Positions 52,979-64,000 of a stretch of DNA of 64,000 bases are shown piece by piece. A model generated the notes under the pieces. It did not search any database. It was given only the letters and a program-made list of their open reading frames with translations, and was not told the origin of the DNA. The stretch lies in contig JBEKIJ010000018.1 in NCBI GenBank assembly GCA_050011815.1, forward strand, positions 6,813 to 70,812, in the 5' to 3' direction. Origin of the DNA: Chersky-840 sp050011815 (GTDB taxonomy: Bacteria > Actinomycetota > Acidimicrobiia > Acidimicrobiales > UBA8190). The translations under genes and the position numbers were made by a program. Numbering within the stretch: the stretch's first letter is position 1; every line of letters begins with the position of its first letter.

Positions 52979-54646
52979 TCAGGAGTTTTCGGCCGGGCTC
53001 CCCGGGACCTCGAACCCCGTCGTCAGGGTCCCCGGCGCCCACAACGACTCGGATTCGGTCGCTACGGGCGATTCGGTCGCTACGGGCGATTCGGTCGATT
53101 CGGTCGCTACGGGCGATTCAGGCACGACCCGATCCGGCGTCGCCGGTGGGGCTTCGGGTGCCTCGATCGCGTCGAGGAGGAGGGACGGTCCCTGGACGTA
53201 CCGGCATCCGAGGGCGTGCAGCTCGGTGGCCTGTCGGCGTGACTCCACACCCTGCGCCACGACGGTGAGCTCGAGGGCCCGGCCGAGCTCGATCAACCCC
53301 CGCACCAGGGCGGCCGCTTCCCGACTGAGCGTATGGGCGCGCTCGGCCGAGTCCACCGAGGCCGTGGCCGGATGCGAAGCGGGAGCCGGGCCGGGCGGCT
53401 CCGCGTCGCCGTCACCGGGCTCGTCGCCGAGCGCGGCCACGAGGTCGGGGGCGAGCTTGAGCCCGGAGATCGGCAACCGCTGGACCAGCGCCAGGTTCGA
53501 CGGCCCCGCCCCGAAGTCGTCGAGGGCCACGAGGACGCCTCGTTCCTCGAGGGCGCGCAGGGTCGTCTCGGTGGAGGCCAGGGCGGCCGCCGAGGGCTCG
53601 CGTATGTCGAGACCCAGCACCGACGGTGAGACACCGTGCTGGGCCGTGAGCTCGTCGACGATCTCGACCAGGACGGGATCCGCCACGAGCGACGGCGCCA
53701 CCTTGACCCACATCCGGAGATCCTGGGCCCGGCCCGGCTCCACGCTCCGGGCGCTCACCTCGGCCAGCGCGGTGTCGAGCACCCACCGCCCGATCGGCAC
53801 GGCCAGCCCGGCCTCGTCGACGAGATCGAGCGGTGCCTGGGGTTGGTCGACGTCGGGCCCGGGCTGGCGCCACCCCAAGATGGCCGCCTCACCGACCGAC
53901 ACCCCCGTCTCGAGGTCGACGATGGCCTCGTACTCGAGGACGAGGTCGTCTTCCTCGAGCGCGGCCCGCAGGTCCCGTCGGCTCTGGGACCGAACCTCGA
54001 CGTGCTCGCGCATGGTTGGATCGAACAGCTTCCACGACGCGCCCCCCTGGTCCTTGGCCCGCCGCATGGCCAGCGAGGCATCGCCCAGAAGGGTCTCGAA
54101 CGACGTGACACCGGAGGGCGCCTCCCGAGGCGTGGTCACGACCACACCGATGCTCGCCGACAGCTGGTGCTCGACCCCCTCGACCGACGCCGGCCGGCTC
54201 AACTCCTCGAGGATCCGCGTCGCCATCTGAGAGGCCAGGGCGGTGGAGGCCACATAGGGGCACACCAAGACGAACTCGTCGCCGGCGAACCGCGCCACGG
54301 TGTCGGACTTCCGGCGCGCGGCGGACAGGCGCGCCGCGGCGTCGTGCAGCAGCTCGTCACCGACATTGTGCCCGTACAACTCATTGACCTCGCCGAATCC
54401 GTCCAGCGCCACGACGAGCACCGCCAACGACGCGCCGTCCTCGCGACACCTCGCCGTCGCCTCTTCGAACCGCTCCTCGAGCACCGACCGGTTGGGCAGG
54501 CCGGTGAGCTGGTCGCGCCGGGCCTGCTCCTCGTCGGCCCGGTCCCGGGACGGGAGGATGGCACCGAGCCCCTTGCCGAGCCCGCGCCGACGAGACACGA
54601 CGGGCCGCTTCGGCTCGTCCGGCCCCCCCGTGACGTCGTCGATCAA
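52979..54646 (-). CDS. GGDEF-EAL protein with degenerate EAL and ParB-like N-terminal peptide
   Basis: 555 residues, no membrane anchor or sensor. GGDEF is nearly complete: DQLTGLPNR at 45-53, DGFGEVNELYGHNVGD at 82-97, the inhibitory RxxD at 112-115, and AGDEF at 121-125. The EAL domain (about 225-495) is degenerate: AAI replaces EAL at 254-256, and LKLA and AQGVE replace LKID and AEGVE, so no phosphodiesterase is expected. Residues 19-32 (RRRGLGKGLGAILP) match the N-terminal ParA-contacting peptide of ParB/Spo0J. The C-terminus has PVATES repeats. The start is TTG 54646 with GGAG 7 nt upstream. Confidence 0.85.
   Translation of the reverse strand: MIDDVTGGPDEPKRPVVSRRRGLGKGLGAILPSRDRADEEQARRDQLTGLPNRSVLEERFEEATARCREDGASLAVLVVALDGFGEVNELYGHNVGDELLHDAAARLSAARRKSDTVARFAGDEFVLVCPYVASTALASQMATRILEELSRPASVEGVEHQLSASIGVVVTTPREAPSGVTSFETLLGDASLAMRRAKDQGGASWKLFDPTMREHVEVRSQSRRDLRAALEEDDLVLEYEAIVDLETGVSVGEAAILGWRQPGPDVDQPQAPLDLVDEAGLAVPIGRWVLDTALAEVSARSVEPGRAQDLRMWVKVAPSLVADPVLVEIVDELTAQHGVSPSVLGLDIREPSAAALASTETTLRALEERGVLVALDDFGAGPSNLALVQRLPISGLKLAPDLVAALGDEPGDGDAEPPGPAPASHPATASVDSAERAHTLSREAAALVRGLIELGRALELTVVAQGVESRRQATELHALGCRYVQGPSLLLDAIEAPEAPPATPDRVVPESPVATESTESPVATESPVATESESLWAPGTLTTGFEVPGSPAENS
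53052..53114. repeat. 18-bp repeats in the 3' end of the GGDEF-EAL gene
   Basis: GATTCGGTCGCTACGGGC occurs at 53052-53069, 53070-53087 and 53097-53114, with a 9-bp partial copy between the second and third. On the coding strand it gives the hexapeptide PVATES. The unit is six codons, so copy number changes keep the frame. Confidence 0.9.
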
Positions 54647-54837
54647 CTCGATGCTCCGTTCCCGGCGAGGCCACGTCGACCCCGCTGCGCCCTTCGGCCG
54701 GCGACGACGTCGCCGACCCCGGGCCAGACGCCCACGTCTCGATGTGCGGCCTCACCCGCAGGCTCACCTGCAGACACAACGTTCACCAGATTCGCGTGCC
54801 TCTTTTCGTTACGTCCGCAGGCACACCACTTCCGATC

Positions 54838-54859
54838 CTAGGCGTGCCGCCTGGCCTAG
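54838..54859. promoter_or_regulatory. Dyad CTAGGC-N10-GCCTAG
   Basis: Perfect 6-bp inverted repeat with a 10-bp spacer, about 190 bp upstream of the GGDEF-EAL start and 350 bp upstream of the secreted protein. It could be an operator, or a hairpin in a leader RNA. Confidence 0.45.
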
Positions 54860-54887
54860 TCAGACGCGGTCCACCGGTGGCATCGAC

Positions 54888-54913
54888 TTGCACAGGGTGG
54901 GTTCGCTGTGCAA
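54888..54913. promoter_or_regulatory. Dyad TTGCACAG-N10-CTGTGCAA
   Basis: Perfect 8-bp inverted repeat with a 10-bp spacer, the best dyad in the window. A further half-site GTGCAA follows at about 54922. The spacer length equals that of the neighbouring dyad. Confidence 0.55.
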
Positions 54914-55209
54914 CCGACCGGTGCAATTTCACTGTTGCCGCACCGCATTCACCCGGCGCTCGTCCCGGCCTTCATCGTGTTCATCCCTGCATCCATCGAC
55001 AGGTCATCGGTCGGGCGACCCTGCAGCTATGGTCTCCCGGTCGCCCGAGTCGTTCCGGGCGCAGCCCCAAGGGGCAAGGGGACACATCACTGACGTCGGC
55101 CCGGACCCTGCCGAAGTTCCCCTGGCAGCGGAACCTGAGAGGCCCGACGACCCCACACCACCCACGGTGAGGTTTAAAGCGACTCGCGGCCGATGCCGAC
55201 AACCAAGGT

Positions 55210-56280
55210 GTGTCGAGCTCCGAGACGCGCCTGCGCGTCCTGCTCCGCCGCATGCCCATCGCGGGCACCTCCGCCCTGGTAGGGGTGGTCACTCTGGTGG
55301 CCCTCTCCCTGGTGGTCCTGACCGCGATCGAGCCCGCGTCGGCCCGATCCGCCACCGCCTCGGCGTCATCGCCGACGGGTTCGGCTGGGCCGCGGGCCTG
55401 GGTCGCCTTCTTCCACCCCGTGGCGCCGACACCGACCACGACCGCACCCGTGCCCGTCGCCACGATCCCCGTGCCCACCTCGACCGCGGCCACCGCGCTC
55501 AGTGCTCCCCGCCCGACCCCTCCCCCCACTCCGGCGACCACCCGTCCCCCCGCACCGAAGCGACCCGCGCCACCGGCGGCGCCAGCGGCACCGGTGGCGG
55601 TGGCGTCACACGGGATCGTCCCCCCCGACAACCCGTCGGCGAACATCGCCGAGTCACCGAACTTCGTGTCGATCTGCCGACAAGACGGCGTGACGTCCGC
55701 GCCGTGCACCTCCGCTGCCATCCAGGCGAACGACGCGGCACGCGCCCAAGAGGGCTTGAGCGCCATGGCGCTTCCCTCGAACTTCTCCTCGCTCACTCCC
55801 GGCGAGCAGCTCTTCGTCCTCACCGACATCGAGCGCGTCGACCGCGGCCTCCCGGCCGTGGTCGGGATGGTGGCGCAGTTCGATACCGATGCGCAGAGCG
55901 CGGCGGCGGCCAATACCGACCCGACCCCTTCCTCGGTACCGCCGGGGTCGACGGTGCTGCGGTGGGCCTCGAACTGGTCGGAGGGCTCGGGCCCGCTGGG
56001 CTCCAACTACAACTGGATGTACGACGACGGCCCGGGGTCGACCAACGTCGACTGCACCACCGCCACCCCGGCGGCGTGTTGGGGACATCGCGACAACGAG
56101 CTCGGGTTCAACGCCGCCACGGTGGCAGCCTCACACGGGATCCTCGTCATGGGAGCCGCCGAGGCGACGGTGCCCGCTGACAGCCCCTGGACGAGCGACG
56201 CCGTGTTGCTGGCGATCGTCACGGGCAACCCCTCCTACACCTACACCTGGGCCCAGGCCGAGGCGGCGGGAGCCCGCTGA
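55210..56280 (+). CDS. Secreted protein with Pro/Thr-rich linker, possibly CAP-like
   Basis: 356 residues. A membrane-spanning signal (GTSALVGVVTLVALSLVVLT, about 19-38) is followed by a Pro/Thr/Ala linker (about 65-135) and a globular C-terminal domain of about 210 residues with four Cys. The domain has the order NDAARAQEGL, EQLFVLTDIERVDRGLP, WASNWSEG and WMYDDG, which vaguely recalls CAP/SCP domains, but the His/Glu pair is not clear. GTG 55210 is used; the ribosome binding site is weak (AAGG too close). It is likely wall-associated. Confidence 0.6.
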   Translation: MSSSETRLRVLLRRMPIAGTSALVGVVTLVALSLVVLTAIEPASARSATASASSPTGSAGPRAWVAFFHPVAPTPTTTAPVPVATIPVPTSTAATALSAPRPTPPPTPATTRPPAPKRPAPPAAPAAPVAVASHGIVPPDNPSANIAESPNFVSICRQDGVTSAPCTSAAIQANDAARAQEGLSAMALPSNFSSLTPGEQLFVLTDIERVDRGLPAVVGMVAQFDTDAQSAAAANTDPTPSSVPPGSTVLRWASNWSEGSGPLGSNYNWMYDDGPGSTNVDCTTATPAACWGHRDNELGFNAATVAASHGILVMGAAEATVPADSPWTSDAVLLAIVTGNPSYTYTWAQAEAAGAR

Positions 56281-56424
56281 CCGACAGGCGGGCCAGGAAA
56301 CAGTGCGGTCCACAGCGAGGTCGGCGGAGAGGCTGCCGCCAGGTCAGGGCGCGAGGGTTCGGCTGTCCCTTCGTCGATCGCCTTCGGGCGCCCGTCGACC
56401 CCGCCAACCCGAGCTGGAGCCGAG

Positions 56425-57204
56425 ATGTCCGTCGTCCCTGTCGTCCCTGTCGTCCCTGTCGTTCCTGTCGTTCCCGTCGTTCCCGTTCCTGTTCCTGTTC
56501 CAGTGCCCGTGCCCGCGGCCCGTCGGGTCGGGCTCCGGCCCGTCGATCCCCGGAGCGACCGGGACCCCGACGGTGATGCCCCGCCGAGGATCGAGGTCCT
56601 CCGCATCGTGGCCTGGCCCGACCCCGTGATCGACCGCCTCGGCTACGACCCCCGGTCCATCTATGTGGAGACCTTCTGGCTCGGGATCCTCGGCCCGACC
56701 TGCACCTGGTTGATGCGTCGACTCGCCACCGGGCTCGACGACGATCCCGACGGCTTCGACCTCGACCTGGCCGAGGCGGCCCGCGCCCTCGGGCTCGGCG
56801 ACCGCTCGGGACGCCAGTCCCCCTTCCGCCGCGCCCTGGCCCGCTGCATCACCTTCCAGATGGCGAGGCGCGAGGGACCGACCACGCTGGCGGTGCGGCG
56901 CCGCATCCCGCCCATGCCCCGCCGTCATCTCCAACGACTGCCCGCCTCGCTCCAGGACCGCCACGCCCACTGGTTGGTCCCGGCGCGCCCCTCGCCGGTC
57001 CTCGAAGAGGCTCGGCGAAACGCCCGGCGACTCGCCCTCGCCCTCCTGGCCTCGGACAAGGGACGCCCCGAGGTCGAGCTCCAGCTCGTCCGGTGGCACG
57101 TCCACCCCGCCATCGCCCACGAGGCCACCCAGTGGGCCTGGGCCTATCGAGCTCACGGCCCCCACGGTGCACCCCGGCCTGGACAGGTGAGCCGTTCCAC
57201 CTGA
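56425..57204 (+). CDS. Unknown protein with (VVP)6(VP)5 N-terminal repeat
   Basis: 259 residues. After Met-Ser come six VVP and five VP units, then a charged linker and a basic helical domain (about 60-240) rich in Arg. A segment near 115-150 (LAEAARALGLG then SPFRRALARCITFQMA) looks like a winged-helix or replication-initiator-like helix-turn-helix. No family is recognised. ATG 56425 has GGAG 5 nt upstream, so the repeat is translated. It follows the secreted protein gene by 144 bp. No signal peptide is present. Confidence 0.65.
   Translation: MSVVPVVPVVPVVPVVPVVPVPVPVPVPVPAARRVGLRPVDPRSDRDPDGDAPPRIEVLRIVAWPDPVIDRLGYDPRSIYVETFWLGILGPTCTWLMRRLATGLDDDPDGFDLDLAEAARALGLGDRSGRQSPFRRALARCITFQMARREGPTTLAVRRRIPPMPRRHLQRLPASLQDRHAHWLVPARPSPVLEEARRNARRLALALLASDKGRPEVELQLVRWHVHPAIAHEATQWAWAYRAHGPHGAPRPGQVSRST
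56431..56514 (+). repeat. 9-bp and 6-bp tandem repeat tract
   Basis: Six 9-bp units GTCGTYCCY (56431-56484) followed by five 6-bp units GTKCCN (56485-56514), directly after the start codon. Both unit lengths keep the frame, so slippage would change length only. Confidence 0.9.
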
Positions 57205-57233
57205 CGCAGCCGGTCGCACACTCCAAGTAGCGA

Positions 57234-57267
57234 GCCCTCGGCGGCACGATGCACGGCCTCGAGGGCG
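57234..57267 (+). terminator. Possible hairpin terminator after the Val-Pro repeat gene
   Basis: GCCCTCG-N20-CGAGGGC forms a 7-bp stem 30 bp after the stop. No T tract follows. Confidence 0.3.
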
Positions 57268-57316
57268 GTTCACATCTGCGTTGCACGTCCGAAACGGACT
57301 GTTCACGCGGCGGTCC

Positions 57317-57322
57317 TAATCT
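57317..57322 (+). promoter_or_regulatory. Leaderless -10 of the ACT-domain gene
   Basis: TAATCT, 6 nt before GTG 57329. A GTG at 57323 directly abuts the hexamer and would fit the pattern poorly, so the second GTG is preferred. A small dyad GTCCG-aaa-CGGAC lies at 57288-57300. Confidence 0.5.
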
Positions 57323-57328
57323 GTGAGC

Positions 57329-58051
57329 GTGGCAACCTTTCTGCTCCGAGTGGAACTGCCCGACAGGCCGGGCGCCCTCGGGGCGGTCGCCAGTCGGATC
57401 GGAGCCGTGCGCGGCGACCTCGTGGCGGTCGAGGTCGTGGAGCACAGAGAGGGTAGGGCCGTCGACGAGTTCGTCGTCGAGCTCGGTGACGGAGACCATC
57501 TCTCGCTTCTCTTGAGCGAGATCGCCGAAGTCGACGGCGTCGCCCTCCAAGACGTCCGGCCCGTGTCCGGTCGTCGCCACGACCGCCGCCTCGAGGCCTA
57601 CACCACCGCCCTCCTCATCCTGAGAGAGCGCACCCCTCAGGGTGTCCTCACCGCGCTGGCGTCACGAGTCTGCGCGGAGCTCGACGCCACCTGGAGCGCC
57701 GTCCTCGACCTCGAAGCCACGTCGGTCATCGCCTCCCAGGGCCGACCCCCCGCCATGACCTGGCTCGTGGCGGCACTCGTCGAGGCTCGAACCGTGACCG
57801 TCGACGCCGCCGAGACCGAGGGCGGCGTGCGGCCCGCCGCCACCGACGGCGGTGACGTCGGCTTCGTGGATCTCACCGCCTGGGATCTCGTGCTCGCCGC
57901 GGGACGCCCCGGCTGGCGCTTCGGCACCCGCGAACGTGCCCATCTGACCGCACTGGCTCAGCTCGCCGATGCCCGGTGGGCGGAGATGACCGAGCGCGAT
58001 GGCCGCGAAAGCCGGGTCTCACCCCCGACCCGCCCCATGCGCGCCGGCTGA
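57329..58051 (+). CDS. ACT-domain protein with GAF-like C-terminal part
   Basis: 240 residues. The N-terminal ACT domain (1-75) begins ATFLLRVELPDRPGALGAVA, the typical ligand-binding opening of amino-acid-sensing ACT domains. A longer C-terminal region follows (about 90-220), with predicted alternating helices and strands resembling a GAF-like sensor. There is no catalytic or DNA-binding domain, so it may be a regulator acting by protein contact. The start at 57329 comes from the -10 spacing; GTG 57323 would add two residues. It is convergent with pepA. Confidence 0.75.
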   Translation: MATFLLRVELPDRPGALGAVASRIGAVRGDLVAVEVVEHREGRAVDEFVVELGDGDHLSLLLSEIAEVDGVALQDVRPVSGRRHDRRLEAYTTALLILRERTPQGVLTALASRVCAELDATWSAVLDLEATSVIASQGRPPAMTWLVAALVEARTVTVDAAETEGGVRPAATDGGDVGFVDLTAWDLVLAAGRPGWRFGTRERAHLTALAQLADARWAEMTERDGRESRVSPPTRPMRAG

Positions 58052-58063
58052 CCGCTCGAAACC

Positions 58064-59680
58064 TCAGCCCTCGGCGCCGTAGGCCTCGAGCAACTCGAGC
58101 AGCGTCCGCACCCCGAAGCCCGTGCCCCCCTTGACCAGGATCCCGCCGTCCTCGTCCGAGCGCGCCGGTCCGGCGATGTCCATGTGGACCCAGGGCACCT
58201 CGGCCACGAACCGGGCCAGCAGGAGCGCGGCGGCGATGGCGCCGGCCTGGCCGCCGCCCTTGCCCACGTTCTTCATGTCGGCGACCTCGGAGTCGATGTG
58301 CGACCGGTACTCCTCGGGAAGGGGCAGGGTCCACGTGCCTTCGCCCGCCCGCTGCGACGCGGCCCGCACCCGCCCGATGAGGTCGTCGTCAGAACCGAAC
58401 ACCCCGGCGATGGACATGCCGAGCGCCGTCACGCACGCGCCGGTGAGCGTGGCCAGGTCGACGATGGCGTCGGGCTCGAGCTCCGCCGCCAGTGCCAGCG
58501 CGTCGGCGAGCACGAGCCGGCCCTCGGCGTCGGTGTTCAACACCTCGATGGTGCTCCCGTTGCGGATGGTCAGGACGTCACCGGGCTTGGTGGCCCGTCC
58601 CCCCGGCATGTTCTCGGTCGTCGGCGCGATGGCCGTGACCCGCACCCGCACCCCGAGCGCACCGCACGCGCCGATCGCCCCGAGCACGGCGGCAGCGCCG
58701 CTCATGTCGGTCTTCATGGTGATCATGCCCTCGGGCGACTTGAGCGAGAGCCCACCGGAGTCGAAGGTGATGCCCTTGCCCACCAGCACCACGTGCGGGA
58801 CCCGACCGTCCACCGTGACGGGGTCGGCGGGCTCGTAGGAGACCTTCACCAACCGGGGCGGCTCGGCCGAGCCCCGGGCCACCCCCAACAGACCACCCAG
58901 CCGCTCGTCGGCGATGCGCTGCTCGTCCCAGATCTCCACCTCCACACCGCCACGCTCCTGGGCCAGGTCCACCGCGGCCTGGCCGAACCGGGTGGGGGTC
59001 AGCGAGCTGGGCGGCTCGTTCACCAGGTCGCGGGCCAGGCAGACGGCGTCGGCCACCGCCACGCCCCGCCGCGTCCCCTCGGACAGCTCCCCCGCCCCGA
59101 TGCCGACTCCGGCCACCACGAACCGCTCGATCCCGGCTGCCTCGTTGTCGCTCTTGTGCGAGACGAACCGGTAGGCCGCCAACACCGCACCCTCGACGAC
59201 CGCCTGCACCCCGGCCCGCCGCGCCCCCACGGCGTCGGCGACGGCAGCCGGGACCACGAAGACCGCCGCCCCCGACTTGCCCCCGGCCCGGACCAGCGCG
59301 GCGGCGCCCCGCCGCAGGACGTCGACACCGCCGCCGCCGGGCCCCGAAGCGGCGTCGACCTTCCCGAGCCCCACGAACACGACGGCGGGGGCCTCGCTTC
59401 GCGCCACGACCATGGTCTGGCCCACCTTGCCCGTGAACCCCCGCTGGGCGGCGCGCCCCGCGTCGAGGGCGGTCTCGACCCCGACCCCGTCGACGCCCAC
59501 CGCCACGGCGGCCGGCACACCGGGGGCCACCACCGGGCCCTCGGCCGTCTCGTACACCGGGACACCCACCACCGCCACCGCGGCGCCGTCGGCGGCCTCG
59601 GCCAGCGCGCCGGCATCGTCGCCGTCGGCGCCGACCACCTCGAGGAGCGCGGATCGGGTCAGGGCCACGGCCGGGCTCAC
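58064..59680 (-). CDS. pepA: Leucyl aminopeptidase (M17)
   Basis: 538 residues. The M17 catalytic domain has LVGKGITFDSGGLSLK and the signature NTDAEGRLVLADAL, with metal-binding Lys, Asp and Glu residues intact, and AGAIAAALLLARFV near the end. It releases N-terminal amino acids in peptide turnover. The N-terminal 190 residues are Ala/Val-rich and less conserved, as usual. GTG 59680 overlaps the stop of the adenosyltransferase (GTGA), so the two are coupled. Confidence 0.93.
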   Translation of the reverse strand: MSPAVALTRSALLEVVGADGDDAGALAEAADGAAVAVVGVPVYETAEGPVVAPGVPAAVAVGVDGVGVETALDAGRAAQRGFTGKVGQTMVVARSEAPAVVFVGLGKVDAASGPGGGGVDVLRRGAAALVRAGGKSGAAVFVVPAAVADAVGARRAGVQAVVEGAVLAAYRFVSHKSDNEAAGIERFVVAGVGIGAGELSEGTRRGVAVADAVCLARDLVNEPPSSLTPTRFGQAAVDLAQERGGVEVEIWDEQRIADERLGGLLGVARGSAEPPRLVKVSYEPADPVTVDGRVPHVVLVGKGITFDSGGLSLKSPEGMITMKTDMSGAAAVLGAIGACGALGVRVRVTAIAPTTENMPGGRATKPGDVLTIRNGSTIEVLNTDAEGRLVLADALALAAELEPDAIVDLATLTGACVTALGMSIAGVFGSDDDLIGRVRAASQRAGEGTWTLPLPEEYRSHIDSEVADMKNVGKGGGQAGAIAAALLLARFVAEVPWVHMDIAGPARSDEDGGILVKGGTGFGVRTLLELLEAYGAEG

Positions 59681-60246
59681 GCCGCGCCCGGAGCGTCCGA
59701 CGCGTGACCGAGCGACCGCGTCCGCAGGTGCTCGCCCTCCTGCCACCGCGCCATGGTCCACAACAGATCAGACAGCCGGTTGAGATAGGGACCGACGAAG
59801 GATCCCGGCGCCGGGGACGCCCCGGTGTAGCCCCGCTCGGCCCGTCGCACCACGGTCCGGGCCACGTCCAGCGCGGCCGACACCCGGTTCTGGCCCGGCA
59901 CCACGAACTCGGTCGGCATCTCGAACCGCTCGTTCAGCCCGTCGATCCGGACCTCGAGGGCACCCACCATGGCGTCGGTGACGAGCGTCGTCCCCTCCAC
60001 CAGCTTGTGGCGGTTCTCCGTGGCCGTGGCCACCTCGGCCATGAGGACCCACAGGTCGCGCTCGAGCTCCAGAAGGATGGTGTCGAGCTCCGATCCCGTC
60101 CCCGCCTCGGCCCGGACCACGCCCAGCATGGCCTGGGCCTCGTCCACGTCCCCGTTGACCTCGATGGCGGCCGAGTTCTTGGCGACCCGCCCTCCGTAGT
60201 AGAGCCCGGTCGTGCCGTCATCGCCCTTGCGCGTGTAGATCTTCAC
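59677..60246 (-). CDS. Cob(I)yrinic acid a,c-diamide adenosyltransferase, PduO-type
   Basis: 189 residues. It has the ATP loop YTRKGDDGTTGL at the N-terminus and FVVPGQNRVSAALDVARTVVRRAER, both diagnostic for PduO-type enzymes. It makes adenosylcobalamin, the cofactor of the methylmalonyl-CoA mutase encoded at 48178. The start GTG 60246 lies 8 nt after TAGCAT; 20 further upstream residues are not used. It diverges from metH, a methylcobalamin enzyme, across 172 bp. No B12 riboswitch core was seen. Confidence 0.92.
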   Translation of the reverse strand: MKIYTRKGDDGTTGLYYGGRVAKNSAAIEVNGDVDEAQAMLGVVRAEAGTGSELDTILLELERDLWVLMAEVATATENRHKLVEGTTLVTDAMVGALEVRIDGLNERFEMPTEFVVPGQNRVSAALDVARTVVRRAERGYTGASPAPGSFVGPYLNRLSDLLWTMARWQEGEHLRTRSLGHASDAPGAA

Positions 60247-60254
60247 GGCGCGGC

Positions 60255-60260
60255 ATGCTA
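60255..60260 (-). promoter_or_regulatory. Leaderless -10 of the adenosyltransferase gene
   Basis: TAGCAT on the minus strand, 8 nt before GTG 60246. Confidence 0.5.
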
Positions 60261-60403
60261 CCGGCCGGCCCTGCGCCCCCCGCTTCCTCAACCCCACTTC
60301 CTCCACTCACCCAGGCCTCCACGGGCCCGCTCCTCCCCCCGGAGAACCCCGCCGCAGAACCCAAAGACGCCGTGGTCAGGAGAGAGAACCCGACCTCCGG
60401 TCG

Positions 60404-60409
60404 TAGACT
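60404..60409 (+). promoter_or_regulatory. Leaderless -10 of metH
   Basis: TAGACT, 9 nt before GTG 60419. A leaderless start would leave no room for an upstream riboswitch. Confidence 0.5.
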
Positions 60410-60418
60410 GTTGCGATC

Positions 60419-63991
<3,573 letters not shown>

Positions 63992-64000
63992 TTCCCGCAG

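Larger units (their letters stand above)
54647..55209. other. 563-bp divergent intergenic region
   Basis: This is the longest noncoding stretch. It lies between the GGDEF-EAL gene and a secreted protein gene, and is relatively A/T-rich in the middle (54760-55020). It holds two perfect dyads with 10-bp loops (see 54838-54859 and 54888-54913). No tRNA, known riboswitch core or convincing small open frame was seen. Confidence 0.5.

Noticed and set aside
55020..55209. Cyclic-di-AMP (ydaO-type) riboswitch before the secreted protein gene
   Set aside because: A few purine runs are suggestive, but I could not place the conserved helices. A covariance-model search would decide.
60247..60418. Cobalamin riboswitch between the adenosyltransferase and metH
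   Set aside because: No B12-box-like core was seen, and both genes have promoter hexamers directly before their start codons.

Overview
This window comes from a high-GC (about 70 percent) actinobacterial chromosome. The content suggests Acidimicrobiia: a stand-alone CofE (F420-0:L-glutamate ligase) without the mycobacterial C-terminal FMN domain, a PTPS_related-type polytopic protein, a methylmalonyl-CoA mutase catalytic subunit without its B12 domain, GTG-rich starts and abundant leaderless-type promoters. The class assignment is inference; Actinobacteriota is secure. The order hpf-secA, prfB-ftsE-ftsX, ahcY, PGI/PMI, Trm112-like, phosphomannomutase, a large GT2, fbiA-fbiB, mannose-1-phosphate guanylyltransferase, wbbL-like and rmlD resembles the secA1-ahcY-manB-fbiAB-wbbL1-rmlD neighbourhood of mycobacteria, with insertions.

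Layout. 1-3.3 kb: a divergent acyl-CoA dehydrogenase (fragment) and acyl-CoA ligase pair, a serine hydrolase and a short RmlA. 3.4-9.5 kb (minus): hpf, secA, prfB, ftsE, ftsX. 9.9-14.1 kb (minus): pmm, Trm112-like, PGI/PMI, ahcY. 14.2-15.4 kb: an unknown lipoprotein plus secreted protein pair. 15.6-26.6 kb: two very large polytopic glycosyltransferase-like proteins, a CPBP protease, ftsH and a DUF5719 protein. 26.8 kb: a small helical protein behind a strong promoter. 27.3-31.7 kb (minus): three GT4 glycosyltransferases and a GDP-deoxymannose reductase. 31.8-33.5 kb: cofD-cofE for coenzyme F420. 33.5-42.5 kb (minus): a nine-gene sugar-nucleotide and glycosyltransferase operon (rmlB, rmlD, ugd, uxs-like, dpm1-like GT2, wbbL-like, an anchored protein, manC-like, galE-like) with a promoter and a terminator. 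42.6-46.6 kb: birA diverging from a biotin carboxylase, then an M20 amidohydrolase. 46.6-52.9 kb: a cysteine-repeat lipoprotein, the mutase subunit, a rhodanese-ThiF fusion, a nitroreductase, an AhpD-like protein and a PQ-loop-like membrane protein. 53-58 kb: a degenerate GGDEF-EAL protein with a ParB-like N-terminal peptide, a secreted protein, an unknown protein with a Val-Pro repeat, and an ACT protein. 58-64 kb: pepA and a PduO-type adenosyltransferase diverging from metH.

Working together. PGI/PMI, PMM and the guanylyltransferase make GDP-mannose. RmlA, RmlB and RmlD make dTDP-rhamnose, but rmlC is absent here. Ugd and the UXS-like enzyme make UDP-glucuronate and UDP-xylose-type donors. 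The seven glycosyltransferases or GT-like membrane proteins would use these for envelope polymers. The adenosyltransferase, mutase and MetH form a B12 theme, and MetH and AhcY bracket the methyl cycle.

The strongest non-gene signal is a TANNNT hexamer (often TAGGCT or TAGCCT) 6-10 nt before the start codon of most genes that begin a transcription unit, consistent with widespread leaderless transcription. Other items to look at first are a 13-bp tandem repeat (a non-triplet unit) inside a 1249-residue glycosyltransferase, four tandem GTG starts at the head of cofE, a strong promoter bracketed by GTTAGCA repeats, and the ParB-like peptide on the degenerate cyclic-di-GMP protein.
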